Part shown: positions 12,001 to 22,768 of the stretch, one piece after another | Layout of the letters: the number at the start of each line of letters is the position of its first letter | Position numbering within the stretch: the stretch's first letter is position 1 | From: Arctopsyche grandis | Lineage: Eukaryota; Arthropoda; Insecta; Trichoptera; Hydropsychidae | Direction: 5' to 3' | Assembly: GCF_051622035.1 (NCBI RefSeq) | Contig: NC_135361.1 | Coordinates: 31,921,205 to 31,985,204, forward strand | DNA: 64,000 nucleotides | Made by a program: the position numbers and the translations under genes | Notes under the pieces: generated by a model | What the model was told of the DNA's origin: nothing | Database searches by the model: none | What the model saw: only the letters and a program-made list of their open reading frames with translations

Positions 12001-14210
12001 CGGATAAAACGCTACCTAAAGACGTCGAACCGAGCGCAGCCAAGGTAGACGACGACAAATTAGACGTCATATTAGGAATAGTCGGAATCGATTCAAAAGA
12101 AACAAACGAAATATTATACTCCGTAGAACAACAACTGAAAAAGCTAGATTCTAGACTGGTCAAGTTGCTGGCGTTTCAACGGTTACAGCAGCTACTGGGG
12201 CTCGACAACGGAGACGTCTTAGATGATAGCGTTTCAGAATTGATCACGAAGAGCATCGACAAGAGCAGTCTCTGTCGGTACGGCTTCCGGCATGTGGCAC
12301 TGCCGAGTGAACTGCTGAGCCAGAGCGACATGGAGCGGATAGCGAAAGAGGTTGCCGGAGCCGTCGCACCTAAAGAAGAAGTCCTGCGTCTGAGGATGAT
12401 ACCCGTCAACTGTACGGGGCCATCAGGCGTACCCACCGTACCGACCCCCACGGCTCCAATGCCATCGTTGAGTGCGCTACCTGTCCGAGCTACGCTCTGT
12501 CCTGTCGAGCGGCCAGCAAGGTTCTTAACTAATATTTCAATTTGTATAGATGTGACTGGATTTGTAATTGTTTTTGGATTTTTTTTTTTTTAGGAACGGC
12601 TTGGGGGATGGATTCGGACGACCAGTGCCGATGCGATTGTCTCGTTTGAGTATAGGCCGCGGCGCCTGTGACCTTCCTCTGCAGCGATACGGCACATGCT
12701 CATACGTGTCCGATAAGCATGCTCTCATCTTCTACGATGAGGTTTGTCTTGATGTATACATAAAATTCTTCATCCGCTGAACATTAGATATTTAAGGTTT
12801 CTGTCACATCCATAAATATGCAATGGATACCCGATAACGGAGCCAGCAGTATGGCACATTCTCATATAAAGACAATTTAATATATTATCCCTATTAATTC
12901 AATTCAGATTCGTGTAAATACGAGTAAATAGTAGTATCGAGTTTTTAGCTCGCAATTTTACCGATTTAAAATTCAGCACACTTCCAATTAACCCTTTTAA
13001 ACGAAAACAAAAAATAGTGTGGCCAGAACACTATCCCAATAAACATGTTCCAATAGAAAATATTCAATATAAAATAGTATTAACAGTGGGAAAAAATCCC
13101 AAGTGAAAATACGTACTTTTGATTTGAACTGGACGACTACTTAGAGAGATTTGAAAGCTGAAAAGTACTACAAATAAAAGATAAAATACCCGACTATAGA
13201 TTCCAATATACATTTTGAACAGGAAGTTGACAGATTTTGAGACATCGACCGAACAACACCAAGATATAGAAAAATCGCGCGATTTAAAAAACATATATCT
13301 CCGAATCTCGAGCCAATCAACATTTTTTATTACCAGATTCGTGTTTACTGGGCATAGATCTATAAGAAAAGTCATATCTCGTCTCTGAACCATTTTTCGT
13401 GTCGAACAGTGTAATGGAGTATTTTCAAACGTGTCTATTACGTATCGTAATGGTGGATTTGATTTCCACATATATTGATGACCAAACCGAGCAAAATGGC
13501 AAAGTTTGAAAACGATCGGATTTGAACCGAAATTTCGTCAGACGAAAAAATCGTAAGCGAGCTAAGAAGAAGCTAGTAGTAGTAATAAAAAATACGACCG
13601 CCATGCGGATCGAACACAGAACCGACACGTTTCTTTTAATCTTTTTTTATTTAGCAACTTAATATGCCATAACCCATGCGATGTTATTTCATCGGTCACA
13701 ACACTACTGTACTATAGAAATATAGTTTATATATATTTTTTTGCAGATAACTCGACACTTTGAGCTGATCAATTACTCGGAATTCGGCACTTGCGTCAAC
13801 GGACAGTTGTATTCTTGCGATTTCAGCGAGGTTCAACCGAGCATTGACGACATATCGGGCACAGAAGAGAAGGCTGCTGGTCTCCGCGCTATAGCTCACA
13901 AAAGACAGAGACGAAATCCCTTAAATTTAAGCCAAAAGTTTGTATTTGAATTTGTACTCGTTCGCTATTTTTGTTACGTAGGTTGTTCGTTGCTGATGGG
14001 TTGTTTCTTTTCAGCATATCGGACGTGTCACCGGGTCCTCCGTGTGCTTGTACCAAAGAAGGTATAGCGAGGAGGGAGCTGATTGCCGGCTGGGAGGGCA
14101 CGGCTCTGTTGTCTCACGGCGCGTTGATACAATTCGGCTGCATCATGTTCGTTTTCTCCATCACCGATGCTCCGACCATCAAAGAGGAAGATGATCTTAA
14201 AATGGAATAG
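8089..14210 (+). CDS. PHF12: PHD finger protein 12 (Sin3-HDAC complex subunit)
   Basis: Eleven coding exons: 8089-8133, 8583-8767, 8865-8999, 10279-10556, 10674-10819, 10897-10971, 11038-11293, 11665-12520, 12594-12741, 13747-13937 and 14015-14210. They give 2511 nt (836 aa) in frame. PHD1 (residues about 49-103) reads [20 protein letters not shown], then HDPPL. PHD2 (about 236-283) reads CYHCQVSC and continues to [22 protein letters not shown]-terminal FHA domain (about 690-760) contains [18 protein letters not shown] and [15 protein letters not shown]. The order PHD, PHD, FHA is that of PHF12, which recruits Sin3-HDAC to chromatin in the nucleus. Exon 3 must end at AG|GC to keep the frame, implying a GC-AG intron. 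Introns 3 and 9 hold a hAT MITE and dispersed repeats. The start in MSSPRYDD is the first ATG before a good donor. Confidence 0.93.
9022..9056. repeat. (TA)n microsatellite
   Basis: An uninterrupted TA run lies in PHF12 intron 3, about 20 bases after the exon. Confidence 0.9.
9285..9488. mobile_element. hAT-type MITE with exact 8-bp target duplication
   Basis: The 204-bp element starts CAGTGGCGGCTCGTG and ends CAAGCCGCCACTG. It is flanked on both sides by AATCTACC (9277-9284 and 9489-9496). An 8-bp duplication and CAGTGGCGG-type ends are diagnostic of hAT superfamily insertions. It has no coding capacity and lies in PHF12 intron 3. Confidence 0.9.
9672..9770 (+). repeat. Dispersed repeat shared with 58252-58330
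   Basis: The segments share GGATTATTAAGTATTAATTT-like sequence and then CATCGAGAA with similar spacing. No ends could be defined and the family is not recognised. The remaining intron 3 sequence (about 9770-10278) shows nothing further. Confidence 0.5.
12858..13414 (+). repeat. About 550-bp dispersed repeat, copy 2
   Basis: This is the second copy of the repeat at 717-1261, in the same orientation, inside PHF12 intron 9. The shared block begins TTCTCATATAAAGA and ends GTGTCGAACAGTGTAAT in both. It differs by scattered substitutions and a short extra segment near 12925. Confidence 0.85.
13425..13560 (-). repeat. Dispersed repeat related to 54900-55560
   Basis: In reverse complement this matches the tandem block in the clathrin intron, sharing CACGTTTGAAAATACTCC and GGTTTGGTCATCAATATA. 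It directly follows the 550-bp repeat, so the two may be parts of one larger, unrecognised element. Confidence 0.55.
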
Positions 14211-15247
14211 GGGATTATTTTTTGTGTGTGTCCTAATAAATAAATCGTCAAGCTAGAGAATAAATAGTTATACTTTATTGCACAATGTTAAGGAGTTTCA
14301 AAAGTTTGTATTTGTTTTAACGTTAAATTTATACTTAACATTAATGCTAACTTTGTATTGATAGAGAAGTATAATTTATATAAATAGATCTACTGCAAAA
14401 TCAATGGTGTAAATATATATTTTTTTTGTTGGAAAGAAACGGATAGCATTTATTTTACTTTCTGCAAAGTGATTTGCATTGCTTTTACAAATGAATTGTG
14501 AACATGATGATTAATTGTACCGTTTTAAATATAAATATAATAGTACTCTTTGCACTACTTTGAACTCTTAGCTTAATATTTCTCCTTATATTATAATACG
14601 ATAAATTATAAATTTAAGTATTGTAATATGAGTCAAGTATTGTTGAGTTCAAGTGCGAAACGGAAATATTGATGTTATGAAATTCTAAGTGAGTTTTATG
14701 TTGAAAATGCCACTAAAAGAAAAATATTTTTGTTAATTTTGTGTGAATTTTGATAAGATTTTATTATATTAAATATCACAAAATTGACATTATTCTTGTG
14801 TCACTATATTTGTATATTAGATTAAACCAATGTTGCTATTATTACTTTTTTTTTATTCTTTCGATATTATACATGAAGTTTCATCTCTATATACGTACGT
14901 ATATTAAACAAAACATAAATTAATGATATTTTGTAACTTTTTATACCGTAATTTTAGAACGTTCATCTCGATATTTAATTGCTTTACTTCTTAGTTTAAT
15001 TGTCCATTTGAACTTGCCACAAAGGCTTCCATACTTTTTTCAGTTAAATGAATCTAATAAAGAATTTTACGAAAAGATCATTTTTTCTTTCATTACCTAT
15101 TCATTAGGTAGTAGAAGATCTACGAAATATCGCTATGGGACAAAAATAGACAGTAACAAAAGAGACAACAATATCACAGCTATCGCTTAGTAGTGAACAA
15201 GAACAATATTGCAATTTTTACTCTTCTCCCATGCGACCATGAGAAAT
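14211..15247. other. PHF12 3' untranslated region and AT-rich spacer
   Basis: AATAAA-type signals lie at about 14235-14245, shortly after the PHF12 stop. The rest is AT-rich, with short unsupported open frames and no recognisable element. Confidence 0.5.
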
Positions 15248-16090
15248 ACGGTTCGGTGATTATTCCACAAAAAGTGATCTCGCACATACGCCTATCTTGT
15301 CACCAGACCTTCACATACACAGTTGTGTCTCTCTCTGCATCCTGAGAGCTGAGCGGTTGAGCCTCAGTAGTAGCTGTACAGTTCCCGGAGTCCTTCATAC
15401 GCCGCTGTTTACGGAACAGCCAGAAGCCGTCTACGTACAGGAAGAACCTCGTCATCAGGTCTCCAGCTTTTCTCCCACCAGCTCGTACAGCTGGCTGCGC
15501 TTCGACGAGCATAGAACCAGGTGAACCCTACGACAGATAACGACACAATCCAGGCCAGTTCACGGTTTCCCTTTAGAACGTGTTCCTGGAGGACACCTGT
15601 TCGCCCTGCGCGTAAAGGTGTTCCTAACACCGTTTACCGAGAAATACAGCCTTATGGGGACTGGCTGCGATTATTACGTCGGGGTCACCAGTTATGGGGA
15701 CTGGCTAGAGTTGTGAAGTATCTTCGTAACCAGTCACCATGCTATTTAGACAGATTCATCGGTAGGGATCTGATGTGTCCAGTGGTGGAAACACGGCTGT
15801 ATTTGAATAAATTGTTTTGTATTTTAGTCTTGGTATACACGTGTACAAGTAATTGGTTATGTTGAGGAAGTTCTCGAAGAGGATGAACTGGTTGCTCTGC
15901 TGCTGGTGGCGTGGCTGGATGAACTGCTCGTTGAGTTCATGAGTTGTTGTATGTACGAAGGCGCTGGTTGCTCACTCCGGAGAAGTGAGCCGGCTGAAGT
16001 CCCGGTGCTCACTCTGCTGTCTGGAGCTGATGCAGTGGTTTATAAACATAGAAGTAGAATGCATAGAATCGCTCTCAGCCTCCAAAAATG
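15248..16090. repeat. Composite repeat region
   Basis: The left edge (15248-15295) is a partial copy of the GGTTCGGTGATTATT MITE family. The segment 15870-15955 (core GGTGGCGTGGCTGGATGAAC) recurs at about 35480-35560. A 34-bp inverted-repeat arm sits at 16037-16070, paired with 16388-16424. No conserved coding domain is visible. Confidence 0.5.
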
Positions 16091-16097
16091 TTGATAC

Positions 16098-16257
16098 TAT
16101 GGGGGATGAACGAATGAGACGACTGGCATGTTAATGCACGTGTTTTATTTATGACAGCTGAAGGCAGAGTGAGTAGCTAGCTCCGAACACAATCGAGTTG
16201 GTCCCCACTCGCAGGAAGGTGACCAAACTCGACCATGTCGTATAACGAGCCGCCACA
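16098..16257 (-). mobile_element. Short solo LTR, family B (copy 1)
   Basis: The 160-bp sequence is flanked by ATAC on both sides (16094-16097 and 16258-16261). On the minus strand it begins TGTGGCGGCTCG and contains AATAAA. The copy at 33170-33331 is its close relative with a different 4-bp flank. No internal region is present. A small LTR with a 4-bp duplication fits a Gypsy-type origin, which is inference. Confidence 0.7.
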
Positions 16258-16561
16258 ATACAAAAACTCTGCGCGGCAGAGTTTGTCAGTTGTTTCTCTC
16301 TTCCCGTTTCTCAGTTGTTTCGCCATTTCTCTCAGCCGTCTCTCTCTCTTCGATGGCTCGCTTTTAGACGATACTTTTGTTGGCAATGACCACTCTATGC
16401 ATTCTACTTCTATGTTCATAAACGATACACTGTACGCAGTGGCGGACTGGGACTGAAATTAGTACATGCCAGGAGTCAAAGGGGGCCCACCCAGGGTTAA
16501 AAAAATTTGTCCCCCCCCCCCCATATAACAAAATTTTCTTCTTTCCATCACGCTAAAAATC

Positions 16562-16597
<36 letters not shown>

Positions 16598-16760
16598 CAA
16601 AAATGGGAATACATAAATTTAGGTACAAGAAAAATGGTAAAAGCAAAATAGATCCATAAATTACATTGTATATTTCGTTATAACCCTTGTCCTAGGTAAA
16701 TAGAATTCATCATAAAAGAATGCGGCATAAAAGCGGCTTTTACTTTCGGTAGAAAACAAT

Positions 16761-18220
16761 CAGGGACGTCATTTCAGCTTTTTCTTGGGGGGGGCAGGCA
16801 AAGATTGATCATATTCAATTTTTTTTCAAAAATTCCTTTTTTATATCGGAATAAAAATGGAAAGTATTCTTTGCATAAACTTTATTGAGTTATAAAATAT
16901 GCAAAAAATAAGCTTAATTTTTCAAAAATAATTATAAAAAAAAATGATGTAAAAATTTAAAAAAGCGCCGCAGGCGAAAATTTTTTTCCAAAAATCTTCA
17001 TATGGTCAACAAAAATCGACCATCAAACTGTCACTAAAAAATTATCAATTAACTTAATTTCTACCGACTGTCTTTTCACTTTATCTACTTATGTATGTAC
17101 ATACATATGTACGTAATAACAATAAATAAAGTTTTGTGATCATGGGATAATTCAAACTCAGAATCGATTACTGATTACGTTTACATAATATAGAAAAATG
17201 TGTGTGGCTCTGTGTGTCTTTTTATTATTTTATATATGTATATGTATATATAAAATTATTTTTATCTCAACTTTTAGTCCTTGTACCCTATAAGATTGAG
17301 ATATTTTTATGTTTTTCTCGGAAACTTTTCGGCGTATTGAACTGACATTACATATATAGAATTATAAATCTAACGCCAAATTATATATAAAATTTCGTGA
17401 ACACCCGTTAACCGAAAGTGACAGTTTACTCCTGTTGGCAGTTTTCTTCCACTATTTTAATCGAGCCTTTAAATATGTGTGCTCTTCATGATTTCATGTA
17501 TAATTCGTTGTATCAATGTGATGAAAATATAATAAAAAAAATCATTAAATTTAATTAACCAAAATTGGGATTTTTTCCTCTTAAAAAATTAAAAAATGTT
17601 TTCTACCACACCCCTGAACGTATCAAGCTCAAAATTTATATTTGTATTCTTTATGTACTAAATTTGATAAGGTTTTGGTCAGAGAGCAATTTTATTGAAT
17701 AACTAAAACGTTTTTTGGACCGAATTCATTACACATGAAGTTTAAATCCATCTCATTCATTGTTTTGTGAGAGAATGGACGTCTGCAAATAAAATAAAAA
17801 TACGAGAAATAAAATCATTTGTGATTGAACCGATTCAGTAACATATTAATTTAAAACCTTTCTTGATAACAAATAATATACTAACTTTTGGAAAAATTAA
17901 CGTTACACATGTGTTTTTGAGACAAAATAAAGTAAAGAGGACCTTTCTAACGATTCGCTCCATAGGATGAACAATTTCTAAGAATTTTACCCAAGGCATA
18001 CCACTTAAAAACCAAAATATACTTGCTTCGAAATAATAAAATCTTTTTTTTTTTCAAAGCACATAGCCCAAAAGTAACATACATAAGAAATAAACGTAGC
18101 ATTCATAGATCCGTAGTATCTCATTAATCATTAAATTTATAATATTTTATAAATTCACACTATTCCTTAATTTAGGGGGGCGATTACCCCCCTAAGCCCC
18201 CCCCCCAAATTACGTCCCTG
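16761..18220. mobile_element. hAT-type element nested in another
   Basis: The ends are CAGGGACGTCATTT and AAATTACGTCCCTG, flanked by exact AAAACAAT duplications (16753-16760 and 18221-18228). Poly-C/G tracts sit just inside both ends. The interior contains a diverged repeat (17085-17710) related to one in a DGCR8 intron. No transposase frame is visible. Confidence 0.9.
17085..17710 (-). repeat. Dispersed repeat, copy in hAT element
   Basis: In reverse complement this aligns with 38640-39530. Shared markers are GTTTTGTGATCATG near one edge, AATGTGTGTG, and a segment around GATAAGGTTTTGGTCAGA. It is degenerate and without coding frames. Confidence 0.65.
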
Positions 18221-18868
18221 AAAACAATGCATAATATTTTCAATTAATGTTAATCGAAAATCGGGATTTTGGGGAGGGGGCCCCTATCCTATATTTCTAT
18301 ATACATGGATGTGTCTAGATTAGGAATAGATTTTATATTCGGAAACTGTTTAAAATTATGTATTTAAATCTTACTATATCGTCGAAGTATAATCAAATGT
18401 TATTTTGAAAGTATGAATTAAATTTCTAATCGCTGGTTGATGATGAATCGTCCTATCAAAATTGTTTTAAGCAATTCAGTTTATATTATTGACGGAAATT
18501 TGTTTATTCCCATTTTTATTTCAGTAGGTAGTTGTTACATAGGTATTGGTATATATATAATCTTGAGGTTGGAAATGGGCCCGGCAAAAGGCCCCACGCA
18601 AATGTTGAAACTTACATTTCGAGCCTAATAAAAAGTTAACCGATCCTTGGGCTGTAAAAGCATGTATTAGTTGTTTGTGTATATCGTACGAAATTTGTTT
18701 TGTTGAAATACCTAAACTTTAGGTCCCAAAGTGCAATATCCTATAAATTTTTACACACGTGAAATAGTTGAAAAGTTATTTAATTTTACTGAGGGCCCAT
18801 ATTTTCTAACAGATAGTGGGGCCCACATGCCATCGGGCATGTTCGCTTGTATGGCCAGTCCGCCACTG

Positions 18869-19564
18869 ACTGTACGTGACCGTGTGCAAAGAATGTCGTT
18901 TCCGGAGGTCGCGTGGTGCAGCTTCACTTTAGGGGATGTTTGCAAAGAATGTCGTTCGCGTTCCGGAAATGTTTCCAGCGTATATGCGTTGCCGTTCTGC
19001 TTGATTAGTTTTTACTACCCATTGTTCTGCGGCGTCTTGACGTCATTTGGTATTGCAGTTGCGAGATGACGTTAATGTTTGAGCGTGAGATAAAGTTCGG
19101 TTACAATGTATTCCTACAACCTAAAATTGTAAAACATTGTCTGTTTCCATAGATTTATTGTGAACATGAGCAAAATGTCGAAGAGTTCTTGCTTAATAAC
19201 TATTTAATCAAGGTGGCCAACAACCAGGATCTCCCTCATATCCCAATAAATTATTCTCATCTTGTAATATAAAAAGTATATTGATAATTGTTACGCTCTT
19301 TAAAAATCCACTTGATACTTTTTTAGCGGTAATCAAACATGACTTCCTTATCCTATTTATAAAACAAAATTCAATGAATTTTTTTATACGCCAATACTGA
19401 AAATTTTTCCATATGGCAGCACTATCTGTCAAACGTCAAAATTTTGTGCAAATTGCGCGCTTCGTATAAACTTCAGCCTAACCTCAAATCAGTTACATAT
19501 TTTGAACTGGTCAAACAATTTAGTTTTATAACGATACCTTAATATTGTGTAATCATACAACAAA
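18869..19564. other. Spacer upstream of the zinc-finger gene
   Basis: No gene is supported here. TGTTTGCAAAGAATGTCGTT-like segments occur twice (18888-18900 and 18938-18956). The last 130 bases before the ATG probably hold the promoter and 5' untranslated region, but no clear core motif is visible. Confidence 0.4.
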
Positions 19565-20548
19565 ATGGAACTTCCAGAGAATTTAATAAAGATATTAACA
19601 GAATTCGGTGTCGGCAAACGAACTCCGAAAGATGAATTATTCAAATCCAATGAAACACTATCAGAAATGACTCAACGTATCTCCGTATTCGACATCGACG
19701 TCGGGAAATACTCACACAACACGTAAGCCCAATTGAATTCAATTAAGCCATAACAACCATATCTTTCATAAACTAAAGTTTTGTATACGTTCAGCGCTTC
19801 CTTCAAATGTCACATACCGGGATGCTCAAAGATATTCGACTGCATGGTCGAATACGAATCGCACTACAATACCGGTAACTGACCCAAAAATATCAATGGA
19901 ATAGATTCATTTTCACCATCAATTACATCTCATTGCACTAATCGCAGCCCACAAGTACACATGCTGCGAATGCAGAAAGATTCTTCCGAGCTCACACCTT
20001 TTGGATCTGCACGTCGCAGAGACTCACGATTCTTTCTTCGCCGTCCAAGCCGAACGAGGAGCAGCGGTAAGTTCACCGCGTCTAATATTGCAATTTATAA
20101 AAACATTTATTGTTGCATTTCATACTTACAGTACATGTGCTACCTCGAGACATGTAAAACGAAGTTCCTCAACCCGGCGTCGAGGATGCAGCATTGCATC
20201 GACGAACATAAGTTCCCACCGAACTTCAGATTCGATCATAAAATCGTCCAGAAGAAGAGTAAAAAGCTGCGTAATAAAAGCGGCAATCATATCGATGAGT
20301 CTGACGAGTCAACGATGGACACGACCAATGCGGAAGCTTCTGAAACCTCGAAGAAGACCAATGCGACTTCGTGTATCAAACCGAAACAGTTTACATTCCG
20401 ACCTTCAAGGCCTAAAACATTCCACGAAAGCAAAAGTTACACAGGAAAGAAGTTTACTAACGATAACGTTCAATTGATGAACAGCCGTAGCACTCTCGAC
20501 GATGAAAATATGCTAGTAGAACTTAAAGAATGTTTACCAGATCAATAA
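19565..20548 (+). CDS. ZNF511: ZNF511-type C2H2 zinc-finger protein
   Basis: Four coding exons (19565-19722, 19795-19874, 19948-20066, 20132-20548) give 774 nt (257 aa) in frame. Three C2H2-type units follow one another: FKCHIPGCSKIFDCMVEYESHY; then YTCCECRKILPSSHLLDLHV ending AETH; then MCYLETCKTKFLNPASRMQH ending CIDEH. The strings SSHLLDLHVAETHDSFFAVQ and PPNFRFDH match ZNF511 (SGHLLDAHILEWHDSLFQ, PADFRFD). A basic tail with KKSKKLRNK follows, then a low-complexity C-terminus. ZNF511 proteins are nuclear and poorly characterised. The gene is convergent with Rab35. Confidence 0.9.
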
Positions 20549-21783
20549 TAAAAGAGTTGTTAATATATTTATATATATATATATACTTTATTTATATTAT
20601 TTTATTTAATTGGAACCACCAGATTTTTTCACATCGAATATATATATATTAACATATGCGTACATATATATATTCGTTAATAATGTTATTTATTTTCTTT
20701 AATAGATATTTCAGTAAATAATTTATATTTTGCATCTGCATATACATACAATAATAATAAAATAGTTTCAACAATTCTCTGAACAATAATAATAATCAAT
20801 ACACAATAAAAATGCTCAATTGGGAAACGAGATAACATAATAATCATTACAATTCGTCAAGTACGAAACAAAACAGAAATTGGAATGCAATCAACTTTTA
20901 AAACAACATTTTATTATTTATTACTCACACGTTATATTGCAATTTATTTTATACACATATACATAATGAATATAAAACTGTCTAAACTACACCAAAAACA
21001 CGTACAGTCGAAACAGTTTTTACATACAATGTATACATTGACTAACCGTGTAGAATCGATTAATATGTATATTTTAAAATCGATACACACACACACACAC
21101 ACACTGCAAAATAGATGTCATTTCGTGCTCAATTGTATATAAAAAATCGCACAGACCTTTCCAAACGTCGTTCTCTTCACAACATTTGAAAAGCTTTGTA
21201 CATAACGTACTGCATTTACATTGCTATCGGCAAATTGTACAGGCATACTAGCATTTTTTTCACTATTATTTACTTTACCTAAACTAAACGTTTGATCATT
21301 GCGACGAATCGGGGCCGTCTTGATAGACGTTGACGGCTACGACAGGCGTGCTCCTACTCGAAGACATGCACTGATCATGCACAATCGGATCAGATTCGAT
21401 ATTGAATATGAACAATAGGCCTATTGTGACGGCCTCAAAAGAAATATAACTTCATTAAATAGGCACTCTACAGAACGTACACACATATATATACTATACA
21501 TAATAATAATGTGAAGTTATTATTGTAGTATTTTTTTTTACAAAATTAACTATGCATGTCATTTCAATTATTAAGTTTTCATCCAACTTTAATTAAATTG
21601 TGCGTCGGTTGAGAAAAATCTTACTACAGCAATATATATAATACACCTGACGAATAAAATACTAGCAAACACTCCGGGGTTGGGCGAGTGTAAAATTCAT
21701 TTAATTAAAAATAAGTTGTCGAGATTGACCGTAAAAATAAATAATCAAAACTTTCATCAGAATCGATACGATAATAAAAAAAA
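20549..21783. other. AT-rich spacer between convergent genes
   Basis: It probably holds the 3' untranslated regions of ZNF511 (plus) and possibly Rab35 (minus). TA runs near 20565-20585 and 20640-20650 and a short (CA)n run near 21086 are the only structure. Short open frames are unsupported. Confidence 0.45.
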
Positions 21784-22282
21784 GGTTGTGGCTATTTGCA
21801 GGTACTATAACTGCGAATTATTGGCTATTTGCAGGTAATATATCTGCAATATTCGCAAAGCCTTTTGCGCATGCTCGTGAACCTATAATCCGATTATAAT
21901 TTCTTAAATTTAATGTATGCTAGACTTGTTTAATCAATCGTTCATTATACATGAGGCAAATAAATTTCGCACATTATTATAATAGATTTACATCATTTAA
22001 TTAATAATATTAACTAATTTGGATTATATTTTTTACTCTACGTCACTTTACGAGTTCTAGACTAAATTTTAAGAGGTTTAAAACAAAATTTTAACAGTAA
22101 ACACGCTGACAGTGACAGTTCACGCGCATGCGCAGAAGGCTTTGCGCCTGTCGGAGATATAGTACCTGCAAATAGCCAATAATAGGCAGATATAGCACCT
22201 GCAAATAGCCAATCATTTGCAGATATAGTACCTGCAAAGAGCCAATCATTCGCAGATATAGTACCTGCAAATAGCCACAACC
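21784..22282. mobile_element. Mutator-like MITE with subterminal tandem repeats
   Basis: A 499-bp element with inverted termini GGTTGTGGCTATTTGCAGGT and its complement. It is flanked by 9-10 bp A-rich duplications (ATAAAAAAAA on both sides). The right arm carries three to four 33-bp units of the form GATATAGTACCTGCAAATAG plus spacer, and the left arm only about one and a half. Repeated local motifs explain the minus-strand frames of 68 and 82 codons. The duplication length suggests a Mutator-like origin, but this is uncertain because the flank is homopolymeric. Confidence 0.75.
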
Positions 22283-22768
22283 ATAAAAAAAATACATACA
22301 AAGGAATCAATGGTGGATAAAACCGCTCAAGATCTACATGGTTGACCTCGACGAAGGTTCGGCACGAAAGAAATCATATTTCTTTCGCCTCATACAATTA
22401 TATACGTAATTACAAAAAGAAACGCATAAACCAGTTATGCGAGACTTTCATATTTACAAATCAATTATTTCTAATAGTAATTTTCATCAAAATTTTTCGA
22501 AAATTCGCCAATAAATATTTAAATTAAATTTGTTTGTTTTTGGAAATCAATATTGAAAAAAAGCTAATGTAATAATATTCATCCTAATAAAAAAAAAAAA
22601 AAACAGTATATAAATTATGTTCCTAAATACATCGATTCATTGGTTTTCATGTTTACTTTATATATATATATATCATAATTTGAAGGTTTCCGTTCAAACA
22701 CAACTATACATAGTCAGTTTCTGAGGCCAGCGAGCGGCTATATACGACCGGCCTGCTCGCGCGTAATA

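Larger units (their letters stand above)
16437..18868. mobile_element. hAT-type element, outer copy
   Basis: The ends are CAGTGGCGGACTGG and CCAGTCCGCCACTG, flanked by exact ACTGTACG duplications (16429-16436 and 18869-18876). The 2432-bp span includes a later 1460-bp hAT-type insertion (16761-18220). Its own sequence is therefore about 970 bp, rich in GGGCCC and homopolymer tracts, with no transposase frame. Confidence 0.9.

Noticed and set aside
13544-13640. Possible minus-strand tRNA-derived SINE (box B-like GTGTTCGATCC)
   Set aside because: No box A at the right distance and no second copy in the window.
22062-22310. 68- and 82-codon repetitive frames
   Set aside because: They are translations of the 33-bp tandem units in the Mutator-like MITE.
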